Of a DNA stretch of 64,000 bases, positions 42,047 through 50,611 are shown in pieces. The stretch lies in the NCBI GenBank assembly GCA_963769585.1, contig CAVYMJ010000001.1, positions 744,001-808,000 of the forward strand, in the 5' to 3' direction. The position numbers and the translations under genes were made by a program. Position 1 is the stretch's first letter. Each line of letters opens with the position of its first letter. The DNA comes from SSC3 sp963769585. Its GTDB lineage: Bacteria; Actinomycetota; Actinomycetes; Propionibacteriales; Nocardioidaceae. The notes below the pieces were generated by a model. It saw only the letters and a list, made by a program, of their open reading frames with translations, was not told the DNA's origin and ran no database searches.

Positions 42047-42957
42047 CGCTCGAGCACCGGCTTGGTCAGGGAGAGAGCCAACTCCTGGGCCCGCTGGGCT
42101 GCGGCTGCTCCCCGACGTAGCTGATCGAGGAGTTCGGTGGAGTCGGTGAGCTTGTCAGCCGTCGCGATCGCGCCGTCGAGCGAGAAGATCAGCACAGTCA
42201 ACGCGTTGTTCAGGTCATGCAGGGTGGACAGGCCGTCCGGGCTCCGCTCGGCCGCAGGCACGGAGTCGACGACATCCGTCAGCTCTGCAATCCAGCGGTA
42301 GCCTGCTCCACTCTCAGTCCTCAGGTACGCCGGTTCGGTCGCGTCGTCGCCCAGCTTGGCCCGCAGCGCCCTGACGTGCCCGCGTAGCGTCTGGCGCATC
42401 TCGTCGCCGTAGCCGTCGCCCCAGACCTGAGAGGCTACTCGGCGGTGCGTGAGCAGCTTGCCGGGCTGGGTGACCAATGCCTCGAGGAGCAGCCACTCGG
42501 TAGGAGTGAGCCGCACCTCCGTGCCGCCGACCTGGACCGCGCCGGCGGACAGGTCGATGGAGACCTCGCCGAATGTCACGACCGGTGCCGAGGGCTCGGC
42601 TGAACGCCGCTGCAGGGCGCGCACCCGAGCCCGAAGCTCACCCAGGCCGAAGGGCTTCTGCAGGTAGTCGTCGGCGCCGCTGTCCAGGGCCGCCACCTTG
42701 CGGGCCTCGTCGTCGAACCCGGACAGGATGAGGATCGGAACCTGGAGCCAGCGACGCATGATGCGAGTCAGCTCGATACCGTCGATGTCGGGGAGCCGAA
42801 GGTCCAGGATGACCAGGTCGGGGGAGGCCGTGGCGGCGAGGTCTACCGCCTTGGCGCCCGTCTCGGCACTCAGCACGGTGTGCCCGTCTGACTCCAGCAC
42901 GCGCTGCAGGACAGTCAGGATGGCGGGCTCGTCATCGACGATCAGGACCTTGCTCAC
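42043..42957 (-). CDS. OmpR-type response regulator with C-terminal DHp-like helices
   Basis: 304 residues. Residues 1-118 are a receiver (D9-D8 acidic pair region, phospho-acceptor D52 in LVILDLRLPDIDG, K in LQKPFG). Residues about 128-225 are a KdpE/OmpR winged helix (VRLTPTEWLLLEALV, QTLRGHVRALRAKLGD, GAGYRWI). The last 60 residues are unexpected: H247 in LHDLNNALTVLIFSLDGAI looks like a histidine-kinase H-box, and RRGAAAAQRAQELALSLTK looks like the second dimerisation helix. There is no ATP-binding domain after it. So the protein has receiver, DNA-binding and a phosphoryl-accepting helix pair. The start ATG 42957 is clear. It is coupled to a receiver-only gene. Confidence 0.85.
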   Translation of the reverse strand: MSKVLIVDDEPAILTVLQRVLESDGHTVLSAETGAKAVDLAATASPDLVILDLRLPDIDGIELTRIMRRWLQVPILILSGFDDEARKVAALDSGADDYLQKPFGLGELRARVRALQRRSAEPSAPVVTFGEVSIDLSAGAVQVGGTEVRLTPTEWLLLEALVTQPGKLLTHRRVASQVWGDGYGDEMRQTLRGHVRALRAKLGDDATEPAYLRTESGAGYRWIAELTDVVDSVPAAERSPDGLSTLHDLNNALTVLIFSLDGAIATADKLTDSTELLDQLRRGAAAAQRAQELALSLTKPVLER

Positions 42958-43181
42958 AACTCATGTTAGGTCGGGGCAAGGCATCACCAACGAAGGATCA
43001 GGAATGGGGGTTACGGGAACTCACAGTTTCCTCACACGGGAAGCGCTGGGGCTCACGCCTCCGTCACCATGTCTGTTGCATGCTCTTTGTACCAGTTCAG
43101 ATCGGTGTGGGGCCGATCGGGGGGGACGGGTAGAAGTTGACGGGTCGACCTCCCACGACCTCGACAGCACTCGGGACCTAA
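42958..43181. other. Gene-free region between the response-regulator and aminotransferase genes
   Basis: No supportable coding region. It must contain the promoter of the two-component pair (transcribed leftward); I see no clear -35/-10 pair. Confidence 0.5.
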
Positions 43182-43218
43182 GGCCCGCGGGACTCACTCG
43201 CAGAGAGTCCCGCGGGCC
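43182..43218 (-). terminator. Strong hairpin terminator of the aminotransferase gene
   Basis: A perfect 14-bp stem (GGCCCGCGGGACTC / GAGTCCCGCGGGCC) with a 9-base loop, 10 bases after the aminotransferase stop. No T-run follows, the usual I-shaped actinobacterial form. Being symmetric, it could also act on the other strand. Confidence 0.75.
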
Positions 43219-43228
43219 AGATCCATTC

Positions 43229-44401
43229 TCAGCGTGACAGGTCTGCGGCTCCCAGGCGCCTGATTGCCTCCTCCAGCACGGAGCTCTCCTTGCAGAACGC
43301 CCAGCGGACCAGATGCCGGCCCGCCTCCTGGTCGTCATAGAAGACCTGGGCGGGAATCGCGACCACGCCCGCTCGGCCAGGCAGAGCGAGGCAGAACGCC
43401 AGCCCGTCCTCGAACCCGAAGCTGCGTACGTCGCTGAGCGCGAAGTAGGTCCCCTCGGGGACGTAGACATCCAGGCCGAGCCCGAGCAGACCCTCGCAGA
43501 GCAGGTCGCGCTTGGCTTCCAGCGCCTTGGACAGGTCATGGAAGAAGCTCTCCTCGTTCCGCAGAGCGTGCGCTACAGCCGGCTGCAGCGGGGCGGCGTT
43601 GGTGAAGGTGAGCCACTGCTTCGCGGCCAGCACGGTGGCCACCAGATCGGCCGAGCCGGTCACCCAGCCGACCTTCCAGCCGGTGAACGAGAAGGTCTTG
43701 CCCTGGCTGGAGATCGTCACGGTCCTCTCGCTCATGCCGGGATAGGTCGCCAGCGGCACGTGCGCACGCCCGTCGAACAGCAGGTGTTCGTAGACCTCGT
43801 CGGTGATCACGACCAGGTCGTGAGCGACCGCCAGCTCTGCGATCACGCTGAGCTCGTCAGGCGTGAGTACTGCCCCGGTCGGGTTGTGCGGCGTGTTGAC
43901 CAGCATGGCTACGGTGCGCTCCGTCACCGCCCCGCGCAGCTCGTCGACGTCGAGCCGGAAGCCCGGCGCGTGCAGCGTTACCGGTCTTCGGACGCCGCCG
44001 GCCATCTCGATCGTGGCGACGTAGGAGTCGTAGAACGGCTCCAGCACGACCACCTCGTCACCGGGGTTGACCAGAGCGAGGATCGCGGCTGCGATCGCCT
44101 CGGTCGCTCCCGCGGTCACGATCACCTGAGTCGCCGGGTCCAGGACGATCCCGTAGTGCCGCTCCTGATGCTCCGCGATCGCCTCGCGAAGCTCGGGGAT
44201 GCCCGGTCCCGGCGGGTACTGGTTACGGCCCCCGTGGAGGGCTCGGCTCGCCACCTCCAGCACCGCCGCCGGGCCTTCTTGGTCGGGGAAGCCCTGGCCC
44301 AGGTTGATGGCGCCGGTGCTCGTCGCCAGGGCGGACATGGTGGTGAAGATCGTCGGCGGGACGTTGCGGAGCCGGTGTGCGAGGCGCGGCAGTTCGGCCA
44401 T
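43229..44401 (-). CDS. Class I/II aminotransferase (DapC-like)
   Basis: A 390-residue PLP enzyme of fold type I. It has NLGQGFPDQEGP, the GRNQYPPGPGIPELREAIA stretch, Asp in VVITDEVYEHL, and the PLP Lys K235 in SSQGKTFSFTGWKVGW. The text is very like M. tuberculosis Rv0858c (DapC, N-succinyldiaminopimelate aminotransferase), but close relatives also act on methionine or kynurenine, so the exact substrate is open. ATG 44401 is chosen because the longer frame adds a non-family leader and overlaps the pyrE promoter. It is divergent from pyrE. Confidence 0.88.
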   Translation of the reverse strand: MAELPRLAHRLRNVPPTIFTTMSALATSTGAINLGQGFPDQEGPAAVLEVASRALHGGRNQYPPGPGIPELREAIAEHQERHYGIVLDPATQVIVTAGATEAIAAAILALVNPGDEVVVLEPFYDSYVATIEMAGGVRRPVTLHAPGFRLDVDELRGAVTERTVAMLVNTPHNPTGAVLTPDELSVIAELAVAHDLVVITDEVYEHLLFDGRAHVPLATYPGMSERTVTISSQGKTFSFTGWKVGWVTGSADLVATVLAAKQWLTFTNAAPLQPAVAHALRNEESFFHDLSKALEAKRDLLCEGLLGLGLDVYVPEGTYFALSDVRSFGFEDGLAFCLALPGRAGVVAIPAQVFYDDQEAGRHLVRWAFCKESSVLEEAIRRLGAADLSR

Positions 44402-44471
44402 GGTCGTCAACCTAGACCACAACCCGGTACGGCCCTGCGAGCGCAGACGCACAGGAAAGTACTCTCGGGGG

Positions 44472-45011
44472 ATGAGCGCCCGCGACGATCTCCTCGACCA
44501 CATCAAGAAGAAGGCGATCGTGCACGGGAAGGTGACGTTGTCGTCAGGCAAGGAAGCCGACTACTACATCGACCTTCGACGGATCACGCTCGACGCGACG
44601 GCGGCTCCGCTGGTCGGCCAGGTGATGCTCGAGCTCACCAAGGACCTCACCTATGACGCAGTCGGTGGGCTCACGCTGGGCGCGGACCCGGTCGCCCTGG
44701 CCATGCTCCATGCCACGTCGTCTGGCGGCGGTGCGCTGGACGCGTTCGTGGTCCGCAAGGCCGAGAAGGCCCATGGGCTGCAGCGACGGATCGAGGGGAC
44801 CGAGGTTGCCGGTCGCAGGGTGCTCGCGGTCGAGGACACCTCGACCACCGGGGGATCGGTGCTCACCGCAGTCGAGGCGCTACGCGAGGCCGGAGCCGAC
44901 GTTGTCGGCGTCGCGGTGATCGTCGATCGCGATACCGGGGCGAAGGAGAAGGTTGAGGCCCAGGGGCTGACCTACCTCTACGCGTTCGGCAAGGACGAGC
45001 TGGGCCTCTGA
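44472..45011 (+). CDS. pyrE: Orotate phosphoribosyltransferase
   Basis: A 179-residue cytosolic enzyme that joins orotate and PRPP to make OMP in pyrimidine synthesis. The PRPP loop is seen as VLAVEDTSTTGGSVLTA, and the N-terminal LSSGKEADYYIDLRRITLD is typical. ATG 44472 is chosen, with a GGGGG stretch upstream. It overlaps the convergent dedA gene by 34 bases. Confidence 0.93.
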   Translation: MSARDDLLDHIKKKAIVHGKVTLSSGKEADYYIDLRRITLDATAAPLVGQVMLELTKDLTYDAVGGLTLGADPVALAMLHATSSGGGALDAFVVRKAEKAHGLQRRIEGTEVAGRRVLAVEDTSTTGGSVLTAVEALREAGADVVGVAVIVDRDTGAKEKVEAQGLTYLYAFGKDELGL

Positions 45012-45643
45012 CTCCTGCGGTGCTTGAACCACTCGTAGGCCATCGGGAGCACAGAGACAGCCACGATCAGCAGGACTGCTGCCTCGAGGTTGTGCTCCAG
45101 CCAGGGGACGGCGTCACCGAGGAAGTAGCCCACCAGAGTCAGTCCGGTCGCCCACAGAACTGCGCCGACGAAGGACCAACCGAAGAACCGTGCGCGGTCC
45201 ATCGCGCCGGCCCCGGCGATCACCGTGATGAAGGTACGGACGATCGGTACGAACCGGCCGAGCACCAGAGCTTTGTTGCCATAGCGCTCGAAGAAGTCGT
45301 GAGTCTTGGTGTAGTTCCTCGTGTTGAGGAACCTTCCTTCGCGGTGGAAGAGCGGTGGGCCGATCTTGCGGCCGATCTCATAGCCGGCGACGTTGCCGGC
45401 GAACGCCGCAGCGCTGAGAACCACACACGCACCGGCGATGTTGAAGTCGAGCTGGTCGGTGGCGATGAAGAGGCCCACCGCAAACAGCAACGAGTCGCCG
45501 GGCAGAATCGGGAAGAGCAGACCGCACTCGATGAAGACGATGGCAACGCTGGCCCAGAACATCTGGTTGCCGAACTGCCCGAGCCACCACTCCGGGTCCA
45601 TCCATTCCAGGCCGAGCAGCAGGGGGTGGAGAGCGTCGATCAC
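44978..45643 (-). CDS. DedA/SNARE-associated family membrane protein
   Basis: A 221-residue DedA-family protein with the signature FLGxxxGYxIGR-like stretch (AFAGNVAGYEIGRKIG), then FFERYGNKALVLGRFVPIVRTF and GAVLWATGLTLVGYFLG. Family members act as membrane flippases for lipid carriers and help keep the proton motive force. The start is GTG 45643; a TTG two codons upstream (45649) is possible. Syntenic with the DedA gene next to fba in mycobacteria. Confidence 0.9.
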   Translation of the reverse strand: MIDALHPLLLGLEWMDPEWWLGQFGNQMFWASVAIVFIECGLLFPILPGDSLLFAVGLFIATDQLDFNIAGACVVLSAAAFAGNVAGYEIGRKIGPPLFHREGRFLNTRNYTKTHDFFERYGNKALVLGRFVPIVRTFITVIAGAGAMDRARFFGWSFVGAVLWATGLTLVGYFLGDAVPWLEHNLEAAVLLIVAVSVLPMAYEWFKHRRSQRPSSSLPNA

Positions 45644-45665
45644 GCGCAAACCCTAGCCTGGCCAT

Positions 45666-46337
45666 GTGAACTCCGACCGGCGCGCGCCGTACGACCCGAT
45701 GCCTCATGGGCCTGCCGAGGTCGGCGTCGGGCCCTGGCAGGGCGAGTGGCCCACGGGCGAGGAGTACGACGCGCAGCTGCTCGAGCACGGGGACCGGCGC
45801 AACGTCGTCGACCGCTACCGGTACTGGTCCCTGGCCGCGATCGTCGCGGACCTCGACAGGCGGCGGCACGACTTCCACATCGCTATCGAGAACTGGCAGC
45901 ACGACTTCAACATCGGCACGATCGTGCGCACGGCCAACGCCTTCCTGGCCAGGGAGGTGCACATCGTCGGCAACCGCCGCTGGAACAAGCGCGGCGCCAT
46001 GGTCACCGACCGCTACCAGCACATCCGCCATCACCCGACGGTGGCCGGGTTGGCGTCGTACCTGCACGACCAGGGGATCGCTCTGCTCGGAGTCGACAAT
46101 CTCCCCGGGTCGCTGCACCTGGAGACCCAGGAGCTTCCCCGGTCCGTGTGTCTGCTGTTCGGCCAGGAGGGGCCCGGGCTCTCGGAGGCAGCGCGGGAAG
46201 CGTGCGACGGGACCTTCTCGATCGCACAGTTCGGCTCGACGCGCTCTATCAATGCCTCCGCGGCCGCGGCCATCGCCATGCACGCGTGGATCAGACAGCA
46301 CGCGGACCTGGAGAACGAGGAGAACTGGCGCGGGTAG
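45666..46337 (+). CDS. TrmH/SpoU-family RNA 2'-O-methyltransferase
   Basis: A 223-residue SPOUT methylase. Its three motifs are NIGTIVRTANAF (motif 1), LLFGQEGPGLSE (motif 2) and SIAQFGSTRSINASAAAAIA (motif 3). It methylates a ribose in tRNA or rRNA using S-adenosylmethionine; the target is not predictable. GTG 45666 is the start. It lies 46 bases before fba, which may have its own signals. Confidence 0.9.
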   Translation: MNSDRRAPYDPMPHGPAEVGVGPWQGEWPTGEEYDAQLLEHGDRRNVVDRYRYWSLAAIVADLDRRRHDFHIAIENWQHDFNIGTIVRTANAFLAREVHIVGNRRWNKRGAMVTDRYQHIRHHPTVAGLASYLHDQGIALLGVDNLPGSLHLETQELPRSVCLLFGQEGPGLSEAAREACDGTFSIAQFGSTRSINASAAAAIAMHAWIRQHADLENEENWRG

Positions 46338-46383
46338 GGTGGAGGCGCCTCGACGTTCCCCCAGATCGCAGGAGACTGAGCAG

Positions 46384-47412
46384 ATGCCCATCGCAACTCC
46401 CGAGACCTATGCCGCGATGCTCGACAAGGCCAAGAGCGAGCAGTTCGCCTTCCCGGCCATCAATGTCTCGTCATCGCAGACTCTCAACGCGGCGCTGCAG
46501 GGTTTCGCGGACGCGGAGTCCGACGGGATCATTCAGGTTTCGACCGGTGGGGCCGAGTACCTGTCGGGTCCTCACATCAAGAACATGGTCACCGGCTCCC
46601 TGGCCTTCGCCGCGTACGCGGCCGAGGTGGCCAAGGGTTACCCCGTCAATGTCGCGCTGCACACCGACCACTGCCCCAAGGACAAGCTCGACGGGTTCGT
46701 CCGGCCATTGCTCGCTGCCTCGATCGAGCGGGTGAAGAACGGCGAGAACCCGCTCTTCCAGTCCCACATGTGGGATGGGTCCGCGGTGCCGCTGGACGAG
46801 AACCTCGAGATCGCGGCCGAGCTCCTCGCCCTGGCAGCGGAGGCGAAGATCATCCTCGAGATCGAGGTCGGCGTGGTCGGTGGGGAGGAGGACGGTGTCG
46901 TCGGCGCGATCGACGAGAAGCTCTACACCACCCCCGAAGACGCCCTGGCCACCGTGGCCGCGCTCGGCGTCGGGGAACGTGGCCGGTACCTGACCGCGCT
47001 GACCTTCGGCAACGTGCACGGCGTGTACAAGCCTGGAAACGTCAAGCTGCGTCCGGAGATCCTGCGGGAGGCACAGGACGCCGTCGTGTCCAGGCTCGGC
47101 CTGGACTCGGGCGCGAAGCCGTTCGACCTGGTGTTCCACGGCGGTTCAGGCTCGCTGCCGGAGGAGATCGCTGCCGCGGTGAGCTATGGCGTGGTGAAGA
47201 TGAACGTCGACACCGACACCCAGTACGCCTTTACCAGGCCTGTCGCGGCCCACATGTTGAGCAAGTACGACGGAGTGCTGAAGGTCGACGGCGAGGTGGG
47301 CGACAAGAAGGTGTACGACCCCCGCGCGTGGGGCAAGGCCGCCGAGGCAGGCATGGCTGCCCGGGTTGTCGAAGCCTGCGCGAACCTGAGCAGCACCGGC
47401 AAGAAGCTATAG
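46384..47412 (+). CDS. fba: Class II fructose-1,6-bisphosphate aldolase
   Basis: A 342-residue zinc aldolase of glycolysis and gluconeogenesis, splitting FBP to DHAP and glyceraldehyde-3-phosphate. Metal and catalytic residues are visible in LHTDHCPKD (H93, D95, H96), in FGNVHGVYKPGN, and in the phosphate loop VFHGGSGS. ATG 46384 has AGGAGA upstream. It overlaps the convergent MFS gene by 6 bases. Confidence 0.96.
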   Translation: MPIATPETYAAMLDKAKSEQFAFPAINVSSSQTLNAALQGFADAESDGIIQVSTGGAEYLSGPHIKNMVTGSLAFAAYAAEVAKGYPVNVALHTDHCPKDKLDGFVRPLLAASIERVKNGENPLFQSHMWDGSAVPLDENLEIAAELLALAAEAKIILEIEVGVVGGEEDGVVGAIDEKLYTTPEDALATVAALGVGERGRYLTALTFGNVHGVYKPGNVKLRPEILREAQDAVVSRLGLDSGAKPFDLVFHGGSGSLPEEIAAAVSYGVVKMNVDTDTQYAFTRPVAAHMLSKYDGVLKVDGEVGDKKVYDPRAWGKAAEAGMAARVVEACANLSSTGKKL

Positions 47413-48912
47413 CGGCTGCCCGGTCTTGGGCTGCCCGGTCTTGGGCTGCTCCGGACTGACACGGCCCGACTGCGGGTTGGCGAAGAAGAGCACCGCGGCC
47501 AGGCCGAGCAGCAGGACCGCCGGAGTCAGCAGGAGCGACTGTGCCATCGCGTCGCTGAAGCCGCCGCGTGCCTGCGGAGGCAGGGTCCCGCCACCCGCCC
47601 TGGTCGGGTCGAAGATCAGGCCGTTCGAGGCGAGCCTGGCATCCATCAGCAACGCGATCGCCGCCGAGCCCAGCACCGCACCTACCTGACGCATCGCGTT
47701 GTAGACACCGGCACCGGCACCGGCAAGCTGCATCGGCAGGTTCCGGGTCGCAGTCGCGGTCAGCGGCGCCCAGATCGCGGCGCTGCCGGCGCCCATCAGC
47801 CCCATCGGGAGCAGGATCTGCCAGGTAGCCGAGGTCGGCGTCATCACGGCCGCCAGCCAGACCAGCGACCCGGCCAGGGCCGTGAAGCCGACCGTGGTGA
47901 TCCGGCGGGGGTGAATCCGGTCGGTGAGCTTCCCGATGCCCGGTGCCAGCGCGATCGACATGACCGCCATCGGAACCAGTAGCAGTGCAGCCTGGGTCGG
48001 GCTGAGCTCGCGAACCAGCTGCGCGTAGAGCATCACCGGGAACGCCATGGCGGTGAAGGCGAAGCTCACCGTGGCGATGCCGACGTTGGCCAGGGAGAAG
48101 TTGCGGTCCTGAAAGAGCCGGAGTGGTACCAGTGGTTCCCTGGGGTTTCGTGACTGCCAGAGCACGAATAGTCCCATCGTCAGCACCCCGCCGCCGATCA
48201 TCGACCAGATCAGGGAGTCCCACTCGCGCTGATGCCCCTCCTGTATCCCGAAGACCAGGAAGAACATGCCGACCCCGGACAGGGCAACGCCCAGCCAGTC
48301 GAACCTATGTGGATGCGTCGCCAGGGTCGGCACCAGCCTCCAGCAGAGCACGAACGCGAGCACACCGATGGGGAGGTTGATGAAGAAGATCCACTCCCAA
48401 CCCAGCGAGTCGACCAGGATTCCGCCCAGCAGGGGTCCGACCAGGACCGCGACGCCTGCCGTGGCTCCCCACAGCGAGGTCGCCTGGCCACGGCGCTCGG
48501 CCGGAAAGATCCGGGTGATGATTGCCATCGTCTGAGGCGTCATCATGCCCGCCCCTAGACCCTGGGCAACCCGGGCGATGATCAGGCCCTCGACCGACCC
48601 GGTGAGGCCACAGGCGAGCGACGACACAGTGAAGACGACGAGCCCGGCCAGATAGACCTGCTTCTGCCCGTACCGGTCACCCAGGCGTCCGGTGATCAGC
48701 ACCGGCACGGCGTAGGCCAGCAGGTAGGCGCTGGTGACCCAGACCACCGAGTTCACTTCGGCGTGGAGATCCTCGATGATTGCGGGGGTCGCGACGGACA
48801 CGATCGTCGAGTCGACCATGATCATGAAGAAGCCGAGAACCAGGGCCCACAGCGCCGGCCAGGGGTCCTTCTCCTGCCGGGTGGGTTCTGGAGCGATCAC
48901 GGGTTGCGCCAT
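47407..48912 (-). CDS. MFS transporter, DHA2 (EmrB/QacA) family
   Basis: A 501-residue 14-span drug/proton antiporter-type exporter. Motif A is GRLGDRYGQKQVYL and motif C-like VAVLVGPLLGGILVDS. ATG 48912 starts MAQPVIAPEPTRQEK; the long frame beyond it reads through the DUF3151 gene. The C-terminus carries a tandem PKTGQ-type repeat encoded by two 15-base copies. It is divergent from the DUF3151 gene with a 36-base gap. Substrate unknown. Confidence 0.9.
   Translation of the reverse strand: MAQPVIAPEPTRQEKDPWPALWALVLGFFMIMVDSTIVSVATPAIIEDLHAEVNSVVWVTSAYLLAYAVPVLITGRLGDRYGQKQVYLAGLVVFTVSSLACGLTGSVEGLIIARVAQGLGAGMMTPQTMAIITRIFPAERRGQATSLWGATAGVAVLVGPLLGGILVDSLGWEWIFFINLPIGVLAFVLCWRLVPTLATHPHRFDWLGVALSGVGMFFLVFGIQEGHQREWDSLIWSMIGGGVLTMGLFVLWQSRNPREPLVPLRLFQDRNFSLANVGIATVSFAFTAMAFPVMLYAQLVRELSPTQAALLLVPMAVMSIALAPGIGKLTDRIHPRRITTVGFTALAGSLVWLAAVMTPTSATWQILLPMGLMGAGSAAIWAPLTATATRNLPMQLAGAGAGVYNAMRQVGAVLGSAAIALLMDARLASNGLIFDPTRAGGGTLPPQARGGFSDAMAQSLLLTPAVLLLGLAAVLFFANPQSGRVSPEQPKTGQPKTGQPL
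47414..47449. repeat. 15-base tandem repeat at the MFS gene end
   Basis: GGCTGCCCGGTCTTG occurs in two full copies (47414-47443) with a partial third (to 47449). It codes for the PKTGQ repeats at the C-terminus of the transporter, and looks like a replication-slippage product. Confidence 0.75.
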
Positions 48913-48948
48913 GCCGCTACTCAACACCAGACGAGAGACAATTACTCC

Positions 48949-49362
48949 ATGACCTTTCAGGACCTGATGGCCGGACCGCCTCCCACCGAGCTCCCCGAGG
49001 ATCCCGCAGCTGCTGCGCTGGCCTCGGGTACGCCGACCGCCGACGTCGTACGAGAGCACCCTGAGTCGCCGCTGGCCTGGGCGACGCTGGCCGAAGAGGC
49101 GCTGGCCGACGGGGCCGACGATCTGACCGTCTACGCCTACGCGCGCGTCGGGTACCACCGCAGCCTGGACCTGCTGCGTCGCAACGGCTGGAAGGGGAGC
49201 GGCCCGGTTCCGTGGGAGCACGAGGCCAACCGCGGGTTCCTCAGGGCGCTGGCCGCCCTGGCGAAGGCCGCCGGCTCGATCGGGGAGACGGCAGAGGCGC
49301 AGCGGTGCGCGACGTTCCTGCGCGATAGCAGCGCCACGGCGCACGACGTGCTGTTGGGCTGA
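48949..49362 (+). CDS. DUF3151-domain protein
   Basis: A 137-residue soluble protein of the DUF3151 family, found across actinobacteria beside fba or purA (Rv0360c in M. tuberculosis, recalled). Features are LPEDPAAAALASGTPTADVV, HPESPLAWATLAEEAL and RNGWKGSGPVPWEHEANRGF, suggesting an all-helical TPR-like fold. Function unknown. ATG 48949 is the start, without an evident ribosome site. Confidence 0.8.
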   Translation: MTFQDLMAGPPPTELPEDPAAAALASGTPTADVVREHPESPLAWATLAEEALADGADDLTVYAYARVGYHRSLDLLRRNGWKGSGPVPWEHEANRGFLRALAALAKAAGSIGETAEAQRCATFLRDSSATAHDVLLG

Positions 49363-49394
49363 GCGTGGGCGGGTCTCGGCCCGCAACCGCGAAA

Positions 49395-49433
49395 GGCGCC
49401 GGAGTCTCCTACGGGTACTCCGGCGCCGCTTTT
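49395..49433 (+). terminator. Intrinsic terminator after the DUF3151 gene
   Basis: An 11-bp stem (GGCGCCGGAGT / ACTCCGGCGCC) with an 11-base loop, then GCTTTT. A run of A before the stem means it may also terminate leftward transcription. Confidence 0.8.
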
Positions 49434-49526
49434 CACGATGAAGCGCCGCTGACCCTTCCCCCGAGGGGGCAGCGGCTGGGAGAAGCATGCCGCGTCCGGA
49501 TTGTCGATGCACGTCCGTTTGAGGCC

Positions 49527-49546
49527 AATGGCACTAACATGCCATT
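49527..49546. promoter_or_regulatory. Inverted repeat over the start of the LuxR/TrmB-like gene
   Basis: AATGGCA - 6 bases - TGCCATT is a perfect inverted repeat that contains the ATG at 49539. It could be the autoregulatory operator of the regulator. If so, the true start may be GTG 49548, just after it. Confidence 0.55.
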
Positions 49547-50537
49547 CGTGGGACCAGAGACCGAGGACTCGCCGCTCGCCGCGCTCGGCTTCGACTCAGA
49601 CGCCCAGCGGGTCTACGCCGTCCTGCTCCGCAACCCGCGATCGCTGCCCGAAGACGTCGCCTGGATGAGCCACGTCACCGGGGAGCGGCTCGCTGCCGCG
49701 CTCACAGCGCTCGAGGCCGCGGCCTTGGTGGTCGTGGACGACGGCCGCTGCCTACCGCTGCCGGCCGAAGAGGCGATCGGCCGGCTCATCCTGAACCGGG
49801 CCGCCGAGCTGCGCGCCGGGAGGGACCGGCTGGAACTGGTGCGACGGAGCCTGCCCGGCTTCGTGGCCGAGCACGCTGCGCCTTCGGCCCACAGCGGGGA
49901 GACGGTCAGCGTTGAGGTGATCCGGGGACGGGAGCTCGTCGGGCTGCTACCTGAGCTGGCCGCCACCGCCCCCGGCGAGATGCTGTGGATGCGCCCCGAC
50001 CAGTGGCGGTACGAGGACGGGCGCCGCGCTGACGGCATCGTCAAAGAGCTGATCGCCGCCGGCCGCCCCTCCCGGGTGCTGTACCCGGCTCAGGCGCTCG
50101 AGGAGGCACCGGCTGGCATCCGTGAGCGGGTCGAGTTGGGGGAACAGGCCCGGGTCCTCGCCACGGTTCCAACCCGGCTAGCGGTCCTCGGCACCTCGGT
50201 CGCTCTCCTGCCGTTGCGGCTGGGGCACGACGTTGAGCGGGTCCTGCTGATCAGGCAGGAGGCTCTCGTCGGCGCGCTCCGGCTGTTCTTCGAGAGCCAC
50301 TGGGAGCGCGCGCTCTCGGTCCCAGGGTTCGACGGCGCTCCAGACGATGGCGGTCCCATCGACCGCCGGGTCTTCCTCGAGCAACTGTCATTGGGGGTCA
50401 AGGACGAGCAGATCGCCCGCGCCCTCGGGATCAGCCTGCGCACGGTGCGCCGGCGGGTTGCCGAGATCCTGGCCATGCTCGGGGTGGAGACCCGGTTCCA
50501 GGCCGGCGCAGAGGCCGTTCGCCGCGGCTGGCTCTGA
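49539..50537 (+). CDS. TrmB-like / LuxR-type transcriptional regulator
   Basis: 332 residues from ATG 49539. The N-terminus looks like a TrmB-type winged helix (DAQRVYAVLLRNPRSLPEDVAW, then GERLAAALTALEAAALV). A middle domain (about 90-250) has a PLD/effector-like layout, and the C-terminal 65 residues hold a LuxR-like HTH (LSLGVKDEQIARALGISLRTVRRRVAEIL). Proteins of this build are common in actinobacteria and are mostly unstudied. An in-frame GTG at 49548 is an alternative start that would leave the inverted repeat in the promoter. Its target may be itself or purA. Confidence 0.75.
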   Translation: MPFVGPETEDSPLAALGFDSDAQRVYAVLLRNPRSLPEDVAWMSHVTGERLAAALTALEAAALVVVDDGRCLPLPAEEAIGRLILNRAAELRAGRDRLELVRRSLPGFVAEHAAPSAHSGETVSVEVIRGRELVGLLPELAATAPGEMLWMRPDQWRYEDGRRADGIVKELIAAGRPSRVLYPAQALEEAPAGIRERVELGEQARVLATVPTRLAVLGTSVALLPLRLGHDVERVLLIRQEALVGALRLFFESHWERALSVPGFDGAPDDGGPIDRRVFLEQLSLGVKDEQIARALGISLRTVRRRVAEILAMLGVETRFQAGAEAVRRGWL

Positions 50538-50558
50538 CTCCTGCTACCGTTGGGTCGC

Positions 50559-50589
50559 AAGAGCCCGGTGCTGTTGTGCCCGGGCTTTT
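50559..50589 (+). terminator. Terminator-like hairpin in the purA leader
   Basis: AAGAGCCCGG pairs with CCGGGCTTTT around an 11-base loop, with a TTTT run. It sits between the regulator stop (50537) and the purA ATG (50612), only 23 bases before it. It ends the regulator mRNA, or may attenuate purA if the purA promoter is upstream of it. Confidence 0.65.
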
Positions 50590-50611
50590 CGTCTTGTGTG
50601 AGAGGGGTGCC

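Noticed and set aside
50538..50611. Purine riboswitch or other known RNA upstream of purA, and any tRNA/rRNA/CRISPR in the window
   Set aside because: No conserved riboswitch core, tRNA-like TTCGA arm with matching stems, or spaced direct repeats were seen in any intergenic stretch.
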